A stretch of DNA of 64,000 nucleotides, taken from the NCBI GenBank assembly GCA_036873135.1, contig JAPTYO010000017.1:9424001-9488000 (forward strand), read 5' to 3'. Below are positions 56,843-64,000 of the stretch, one piece after another (the first letter of the stretch is position 1; each line of letters begins with the position of its first letter). The position numbers were made by a program, and so were the translations under genes. This stretch comes from Clarkia xantiana subsp. parviflora (lineage: Eukaryota; Streptophyta; Magnoliopsida; Myrtales; Onagraceae). Under the pieces are notes generated by a model. The model saw nothing but the letters and a program-made list of their open reading frames with translations, did not search any database and had not been told where the DNA came from.

Positions 56843-58919
56843 ACCTCCACCACCACCACCTGCTCGAACATACCCTGCAGCTGGGACAATGTCTCATGAC
56901 ACTCCCCGAAGAGAAGCTTCAATGTAACAGGGAAGACAGCCTCCGACTGTAAGCCCACATTACTACAACGCAAGACCTCAGGGATCCCGCTCCAATGCAA
57001 CCTATTTTGAGAGGCCATACCCTGCCGAGTCATGGAAACAACCAAGTTACATGAATGAGCATCAAGACAGGGAGAGTTCCCATTACCAAAAAAGCTGGGG
57101 GCATGGCAACATCAGAAACCCAAACAACATTTGGGGGATGCTGGAGAGGAACAACCACGTCCCCATCACAGGACTAACTGCCAAGACTTTGGAGGCTCTC
57201 ATAGAGCAAAAGTTGAAGCAATAAAAAATCAGACCTATGCATGTCTTAACTGATAGCGCAAGTCACCCCTTTACTAAGGAGATGTTGTACGATCGGGTTT
57301 CGGGAATCCTAAACAACATAAGAATCGATAAATACTCTGGAAAGGGTGATCCAATTGAGCACGTGCAACAACACGAGGCTTCATTGCTAGGGAGAACATC
57401 AAACTCAAACCATGTGGAGGTCACGTTCATGCAAACCTTAACAGGTTCAGCGGCACACTGGGTGAACGCAAGTTGCTCCTAGCCATACCTAAAAGGAAAA
57501 TTCATTCAGAGGTACATGGGTGAACGCAAGTTGCTCAAAGACTCAAGCTCAATAGACGATGTGAAGCAGCAATACGATGAATCTCTAGCTGATTATTACA
57601 TCCGTTTTAATCAGAATATTACAGACATCCATACAAACATGTCTGAAGACGATATAATCAGAGCATTTACAAGGAACCTGGGCTGCTTAGGATTCTCTTT
57701 GGGAGAAAAGATGTCGAAACACCCGACAGAAACTCTGGAGGAGTTGGCCTCGCGTGTCAAGGAATTCGTGGACCTTGAAAGGTTCAGAATCAAGGCTAAG
57801 GCAAAGTTGAATGTGGAGCGTAACAAAGACAATAGTAACAAGGTTGGGCAAGCAAAGCATCCCCAAGGAAATCAGCAGCAAAGGCAGTGGCAACCACAAC
57901 CCAAACGACCCATCCAAGTCGACTTCTAAAGACCAAAGGAGGTAAATGCTGCAAACCTCATTCCGCTGAACACTCCCATGTCGGTGATTTTAAAAGAGAT
58001 AAAGGAAACTAATCTCTGGAAAGAGCCAAACAATTGGCAAAAAGATCCTTTGTGAAAAGAAATTGAAAAGTGGTGTGAAAACCACGAAGTTAATGGGCAT
58101 GATACCGACAACTGTTTCAGCCTAAGAATTCGCATCAACCATGTCATTTTGCGAGGGGAATTGAAACACTTTGTTGATCAAGGTGAAAAAATCCCTACAA
58201 AGCCTCACGGAGAACCCTCCAAGAAGAACAAGGGAAAAGAAAAGATGCATGACAATCCACCTCCTCCTAAGCGGGGTGTGATAAACGTCATACACGGGGG
58301 ATCAGCTGCTGGTGGCCAAGGATCACATGCATGGAACATCTATGCCTCACAGGCAAAGACACATCCCAAGTATGGTAAGCGACCAAGGGGTGAGCAAGAA
58401 GATCTTGTCATCATGTTTTCTAAGGAAGACATGAAACACATTGTATACCCCCACGACGACGCACTCGTCATTACCGTACCCATCGCAGATTTCGATGTCA
58501 AGCGAATACTCGTTGACGGAGGAAGCTCCACCTACCTCCTAATAATGAAGGTAATAGAGCAGCTCTGTCGAACAAAGGAAGACTTAAGACCATGAACATT
58601 CCCACTTATAAGTTTCGCAGGCGCTGCGACATACCCTTTGGGCACAATCACCCTTCCAATAACACTGGGCTCGGGATGGACGAAGCTTGACATCAACGTC
58701 AACTTCGTAGTGGTTGAAACCCTGGGGGCATATAATGGAATACTCGGAAGAACAAAGATCAATCCCTTCGAGATTGTGCCATCCACCGCACATCAAAAAA
58801 TGAAGTTCCCAAGAAGGAACGGTGTTGGAGAGATGTTGGGCGATCAAATCGCAGAACGACAGTGCTACGTAAACGCTTTAAGGCGTAAGCAACAACTCTC
58901 CATTGCCATGATAAGGATG

Positions 58920-59520
58920 GGCATAGTCGAGACACAAGACACTCGCCAAGTCGAGGAAGAAAGGTTCAAGCAACTCTACACACCCGGATACATGGAAAAC
59001 AACAAGTTAGTCCCTGCACTACAAAGTGTCTGGGATGTCAAACAAAGAAATGGAGAATTAACATTGGATTACTTCAAGCGTTTTGCGCTGAACGCAGCCC
59101 TCATGGAGGCAACAAGGGAGGAGGTGATCAACGCGTTTTTTATGAACGTGAATGCGCGATCCTTCCTCCTACTCGGCGCTGAACGCAGCCCCCACTTACT
59201 CAATAAGTGACCTCAGGGAAAAACTGGAGAGAGCAATAAGCTGTGAACAGAACTCGGGTGGAGCAAGCCACCCACAAGCGAGGAGGGGATACTCTTTCAA
59301 AGTTCAAGCAGGAACGAACTCAACGCTGCAGAGTATGCATTCACTCCTCTGAACACAGAGGTTGAAGATCTATCCATTAACATCCTACAAAACAAGTTAC
59401 CCTCTCCGCGCGTAACACTGAACGCCTTCCTCGGAGCCGACGTCACACACTGGTGCAAGTTCCACAACACTTGGGGACATAGCACCAACAACTACATCAT
59501 GCTAAGGATTGAGATCGAAG
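58920..59520 (+). pseudogene. Second gag-like segment of N4, downstream of protease
   Basis: Where T1 and T2 enter RT, N4 reads EEERFKQLYTPGYMENNKL, then QRNGELTLDYFKRFALNAAL, a Gag-core phrase (compare SLADYYIRFNQ in its own first gag). It shifts near 59180 into LNAAPTYSISDLREKLERAI and returns at about 59290, ending in a knuckle-like motif CKFHNTWGHSTNNY near 59454-59495 in which the last cysteine is replaced by tyrosine. TGA follows near 59534. It is a distinct gag copy, not a tandem duplicate of the first. Two frameshifts make it non-functional as it stands. Confidence 0.7.
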
Positions 59521-59589
59521 AATTGATTGTTTCTTGAGCACTCAAAGGGCACGTGGTGCGAAGCCACACTGCCTCGTGAAAATGCCAAC

Positions 59590-60410
59590 TTGGGAGGTGG
59601 CAGACACATACCTCTCCCAACATCGCGTCACAAGCAGCTTTATCCATCAACACTGCGTTGCAAGCAGCTTTATCCACCAACACTGCGTTACAAACAGCCT
59701 TATGCATCTATCTACTTTTAAGCTTTACTTTTCTAAGTTGTTTATGGTTACAGCAGGCTATTTACAAATGGGTGATCAGTAGTCCCTATCTATCAAGCAC
59801 TGTACATACGCCAAGAAAACTAATGAAGTTAATGTATTCTCGTAGGTACATTACTCTCCCAAATCTGGAATAACACCAAGTAGTGGACTCTACGCATTAA
59901 ATTTGTAACAACAATATAAGCTATTACGTTTAACACAACAACATGCTTACATTATATGCCACCAACATATCAATACTCGACATCAACAACGAGTACTCAA
60001 TACGCTCTCTCGCGCGACATCTATTATGTCTACTCTATACAACTACATTCTGGAAATTTTTCTAAGGATTACTTACAAATAACATGGCGCGACATCCCCG
60101 CTCGGGGGCAACCCCATGATTACAACAACAATTCCTTGGACTTTTCAACCAAGAGGCAATCATTTACAACGTGGTGCGACATCCTCTTAACGAGGGCAAC
60201 CCCACACATTTACATGGCGCGACATCCTCTTTACGAGGGCAACCCCATGACATCTTACTGTGGAAAAATGAAACCCAGTATAGATTACTAAACACTTGGG
60301 AGTGACTCATCCCCACAATACATGGTGCGACATCCTCTATACGAGGGCAACCCCATGAAACATGGTGCGACATCCTCTTTACGAGGGAAACACCATGAGA
60401 ACCTACTATT
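59590..60410. repeat. Repeats between N4 gag and the antisense gene
   Basis: 59630-59710: three copies of a ~32-bp unit with AGCTTTATCCATCAACACTG. 60080-60400: at least five copies of a ~45-60-bp unit with TGGCGCGACATCCTCTTTA and CGAGGGCAACCCCATGA. Between them lies ~350 bases of unassigned sequence. Related phrases reappear at 63030-63130 (CGAACATCCTCTATACGGGG) and in N2 at 19060-19110. Confidence 0.8.
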
Positions 60411-60424
60411 ACCCACAAGTAACG

Positions 60425-62905
60425 TTAAATTATTACGTACCAACTCTCCATCATCATCAAATACCAACTCATACTGGTGAGTATCAGCCACAACATCATC
60501 GGAGGCATTTGCCTCAACAACCTCAAGGGCAGGCGCCTCAGCAATCTGGGGGGCATCCGCCACTGCAGGCGGGCGAACAATCCCGTCTCAAAGAAGCAAG
60601 GCAGCCACATTCCCAGTGGCAAACGTGGCATATACACCAAACTGATCAAAGCAGAAATCGAGGGAAACAGTATATGCCCATTCAATAAAGCCGTCGATGG
60701 AGTCGTACAACAGGTCGTCAGCACCTGCCCGAATCTTAGTTCTATAGGACTCCTAGTCTTTGTACTCCACCACACCATCAACCTTGCATGCTGCATAGGC
60801 CTTCTCCCCCACAGCTTGCAAGGCAAGGCCGTGCGCCTCACTATCCTCAGCAACCTTCTTATGAAGGGCAACCACATCAAACTCGAGCGCAACAACTCGA
60901 GCTTGACGAGAGGAGGCTCACGCCTCCAAATCAGCAACCTTCGAACCCAAGAAGCGAGCCATCTCTTTCAAGTTCTCCAGCTCGCGACAAGCCATATCGC
61001 ACTTCTCCTTGAGTGCCTTCTTCTCCTCCGTGAGTTCGATCACAAAGGAGGAAAGGTTCGCCATTTGGACAGCAACCTATAAAAATAACACGGGGATAAA
61101 AAACAAACGATTCTAACAACACACACAAACATACATACAAGTTATAAAAGAGCAAGGATAAATACTCACAGGCGCAAGGCAGGACACAGCAACCTCAGCA
61201 TACGAGTGCGCATCCTCAGGTTCGCTGGGACGAACCCTCCGATTCCCAGGAGGAATAATCAGCTGAAATACACGTACTCCCACCTCGGGAGTAGTCAAGC
61301 TGACCCCTTGGGCAAAACGTGGCCCCCCCAACAGCAAAGGGTACCCACTCCCCACCAGTAATAGAGTCCTTAGTAGGATGATCCAAGTCAGCTCGGGTAA
61401 GCGCAGCAAGAGGCACAACACCTGTGAACATACACGAAGATAAACAACAAGGCCTAAATATAACAAGTATAACAGTGAGGTAAAGTCAAACAATATACCT
61501 GCACGGGGAGGCCCTTCCTCCGATGTCCGGTCCCTCGACCAGGGGGAAGACATAACGGGCGTACGAGCCTAACCTCCAACTTCCTTCCCCTTGCTAAGAG
61601 AAGGAGTCTTCGACGCCTCGCCACTTCCAGACTTCAAGCGCTTAGGGTCACTCGAGGGCCGCACTCCGGAGTCGGGACGCTTCGCCTTAGGCCGAGGTGG
61701 AGTGTCAGCAGCAGCGACGACAAGCTCTATCACAAGTGGGGACCGACCTGCAAACAAGAAGCAAAGAAAGATAAGAGCAATGGCACTGAACATAGGCGAG
61801 AAAGAATGATCTTACCAAAAAGCAACTTACCGGCATTTCCCTTCCCTCGTCCGGGCTGCATGCCTTGGAGCACAGCAGAAAAATCCGAGCGACCACCTCT
61901 CACGGGAGGAACAGCACCACCCTGAATACTCGCTTGCAAGCGCGAGGTTTTTCATTGAAGCCAGCCTACACCACAACATAATAAAGTTATAAAGTTTCAT
62001 AACATACTGAAGGAGGTGCGCAGATCCCAGCTTTGCGCATCTCTCCCTCTGTCACGCGAGACACGGCCTTATATGTATGCGCCTTGTGTGCCTGATATAT
62101 CATCTTCATAGGCGTCTGGTCTAATTCGGGAAAACTCAAAAAAACTCGGCACGGGATCAGGCTTAGTAATACGAATAATCGGCCAAGTCACCCTAAGGTC
62201 ATTAGTGAAGAAGTAATGTTTTTTCCAATGCCTCTTCGAGCGGTCAACAATAGTAATGAAACTAAGGTTAGTATCCCACTTCACTTCTCCCAATCCAAGG
62301 GTAGCAAAGTCCTTCCCTTTCATCGAAGGCCAACAGATGGAAATAGAACATAAACTAGACGAATCGGGACGCTGGAGCCGGAAAAAACACCGGAAGAGCA
62401 GGGTCGAATAACGCCATGAATGGTAATGGCATAACACCCGGAAACAAACCCAATACCTTATTCCGGCGGGCGCAAGATCAATGTCTCGACGGGCGCAAGA
62501 TCAAGGGGAGAGATCCTATAATAGCGACATAATCTATACAAATCACGACAGTAGGGAAAACGCAAACCCTCTCGAATTTGAGATGTATACACAGTTGCCA
62601 GCTCGTCTCGAGGAACAGTAGGCATCTCCGCGGTAGCATCAGGAATGATATCAAAAGGTAATACAACCTCTACCAAGGGACAAAGTCCCGAACGCTCCAC
62701 ATAGCGCTGATAATCTCCGCGATCCAACATTACCAGCGAATGCTTGGAGTAAATCTCCTGACTCCGAGATGGCCTCCGACTCGGAAAAAGAATACACGTC
62801 ATCCTCAGTCCCCGGCTCAGATGACTCCGAAGACTCCGACTCAGAGTCAGGGTCCAAATCAGGACGATATGTAACTAAAGGAGTGGGAATGTGAAACTTA
62901 CTCAT
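60425..62905 (-). pseudogene. Antisense accessory gene of N4, multi-exon
   Basis: It starts ATGAGTAAG at 62905 (MSKFHIPTPLVTYRPDLDPD), followed by a Ser/Glu/Asp-rich stretch. After small shifts the core is EGLRFPYCRDLYRLCRYYRI and SWRYSTLLFRCFFRLQRPDS (62600-62330), then WKKHYFFTNDLRVTWPII. Smaller exons: MQPGRGKGNAG with a GTAAGT donor near 61830; IELVVAAADTPPRPKAKRPD and RPSSDPKRLK (basic, NLS-like); GGEWVPFAVGG and SEPEDAHSYAEV; then a long coiled-coil C-terminus from about 61065 (MANLSSFVIELTEEKKALKE) ending in an acidic tail at 60433. N2 matches part by part. Frameshifts and two in-frame stops show decay. Confidence 0.72.
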
Positions 62906-64000
62906 CCTGACAAATCAAGCAAGTCGAGAAGATAATCCTAGTGATGGACAGCTCTCCGCACTACAACTCTTGCAAGGGTACAACAACAACCTACTCAACA
63001 CATGCGCGTACACCCGTCGCGTCAACAACTACTATGCAACGAACGTCCTCACTCGGGGGCAACACCATACTTACAAACCTATAAGTGTTTAACTACTACA
63101 TAGCGAACATCCTCTATACGGGGGAAACTCTATGTCAGTAAGGGCATCGTCCCAACACTTGTACGGTTTACATGTGCTTATGCACAACTACGCACACTTA
63201 CGCGCACCTATATATCCGCGTACACCTATGTGTGCTCGCGCGGGACTATATGTGTTTACACGCAACTACATATGCTCTCGTACACCTATACGTGCACCCG
63301 CGTGCCTATATGTGCTTACATGCACCTACATCCGCATATGTGATCCAATGCGAATATCTAAAGTAACAAATGCAAATATTTTCATAAGCACTAACACCTA
63401 TACGCATATGTTGTCTAACATGTGCAGGATATATGTATATACATACATAAACACCATGGGGATTATAAAACTCAACTATAGCTACAAGCATCATTATGCT
63501 ACCAAAATATGTATGTACATGTCACGATGACATATCAATCAACCAATGATGACAATCAACATGGGAAGTAACACTCCTACTCTATGCATATATACTAGTG
63601 CTAAAATACTTAGCCATTTTCATGCTCTTTTTTCTGTGCTAAACTATGCTAGGCATTTTATCAAACACTTGGTGGGCATGGATAATCAAGTTCTAATCAA
63701 AACAAAGATTATCCAAATTGATGGGAATAAAGCCATCATCATACCTAGAAATGGTCCTAATCAACCTCAAAAATCCGAATCACCACAAAATTCGGTGTTG
63801 GTGACACCGTCTCCGTTGCCGGAAGCTGGTCTGCCGCTCCAGCCGCCGCTGCCTGCCGCCATCGCCGGTCCCGCTGCCGCCACGAGCTGTTGATTCCGTT
63901 GGTGAAGGGTGGCCGGCCGATGGTGTGTGGGTATGTGGGTGAGTGGCTTGGATGCTAAGCTACTTACTCTTCGACAAAATGGAGGGGACTACTTTAATAT
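62906..64000. other. Spacer upstream of the N4 antisense gene
   Basis: 63010-63130 has two repeat units like those left of the gene. 63170-63350 is a degenerate array of TATGTGCTTACACGCACCTA variants (about eight). 63590-63730 resembles N2 near 23090 (CATTTTATCAAACAC). 63780-63890 is GC-rich (CCGCCGCTGCCTGCCGCC). Frames through these repeats are not genes. The polypurine tract and 3' LTR are not reached. Confidence 0.5.

Larger units (their letters stand above)
53529..58800 (+). pseudogene. N4 gag and protease, many stops but no frameshift, split by C3
   Basis: The start MAKRKTTTGEPSK is 59 bases after the LTR. The same frame holds throughout; stops seen include TAA 53610, TAG 53760, TAG 53847, then after C3 TAA 57222, TAG 57480, TAA 57927, TGA 58053 and TGA 58593. 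Order: Pro/Gln-rich N-terminus (C3 sits in PPPAPP), Gag core (GKGDPIEHVQQHEASLLGRT, FIQRYMGERKLLKDSS, ESLADYYIRFNQ), zinc-knuckle variant near 58070-58115 (CENHEVNGHDTDNC), the conserved GVINVIHGGSAAGG, protease RILVDGGSS near 58500, and GTITLPITLGSGW as in T1. The protein is clearly related to T1/T2 gag-protease but diverged. Confidence 0.88.
52806..64000 (+). mobile_element. N4: N-family gag-protease-gag element, split by Copia C3; 3' end off-window
   Basis: Plus strand: 5' LTR (52806-53470), primer site, gag and protease (53529-58800), a second gag-like segment (about 58920-59520), tandem repeats (59590-60410), antisense gene (62905-60425, minus), then a repeat-rich spacer to the window end. 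No RT, RNase H or integrase is found between protease and the repeats. The copy would depend on enzymes from a related element. The 3' LTR should lie shortly after 64000. Confidence 0.82.

Noticed and set aside
63132..63530. A 132-codon frame rich in Arg, Tyr and His
   Set aside because: It runs through the degenerate TATGTGCTTACACGC repeats and is repetitive translation, not a protein gene.

Overview
The window is nuclear DNA of a flowering plant, most likely a eudicot. It holds one clearly recognisable single-copy gene, a five-exon dual-specificity phosphatase closely matching Arabidopsis IBR5. Almost everything else is transposon: Tat-type Ty3/Gypsy and Copia LTR retrotransposons, a LINE fragment and a short Mutator-type element. 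The gene has GT..AG introns, a TATA box and AATAAA-type 3' signals. I saw no bacterial genes, rRNA, tRNA or CRISPR arrays. All family assignments are from motifs I can read; no database search was possible.

Layout. (1) 1-7842: T1, a nearly complete Gypsy element on the minus strand, with its 3' LTR beyond the left edge. (2) 7843-10131: T3, the 3' end of a related plus-strand element into which T1 inserted. (3) 11092-11796: N1, an isolated 3' LTR of a second family, fused to T2. (4) 11797-19008: T2, a second minus-strand copy of the T family. (5) 19009-24844: N2, a plus-strand element whose visible part has no pol. (6) 25050-44634: a nested mosaic of N3 (plus), Copia C1 (minus), Copia C2 (minus) and E (minus). 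(7) 44635-47700: AT-rich DNA with a LINE RNase H relic and a diverged direct repeat. (8) 47756-50696: the IBR5-like gene. (9) 51076-51841: a foldback Mutator-type element with a perfect 9-bp target duplication. (10) 52806 to beyond 64000: N4, a gag-protease-gag element without reverse transcriptase, split by Copia C3 (53902-56842).

The Gypsy elements share one plan: LTR, primer site, gag-pro-pol (or remnants), family-specific tandem repeats, an antisense multi-exon gene reading back from the 3' LTR, polypurine tract, LTR. The antisense gene has a domain resembling the Pfam 'putative gypsy type transposon' family, a basic segment and a C-terminal coiled coil. It is visible in T1, T2, T3, N2, N3 and N4. 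Extra antisense ORFs are known in Tat-lineage elements. The window shows the gene's exon structure, its persistence in elements that lost pol, and tandem repeats always placed between pol and this gene.

All element reading frames carry stops or frameshifts, so none looks autonomous as it stands. N4 and C3 are decayed almost only by in-frame stops, while T1, T2 and C1 also carry frameshifts. The IBR5-like gene has no visible lesion.
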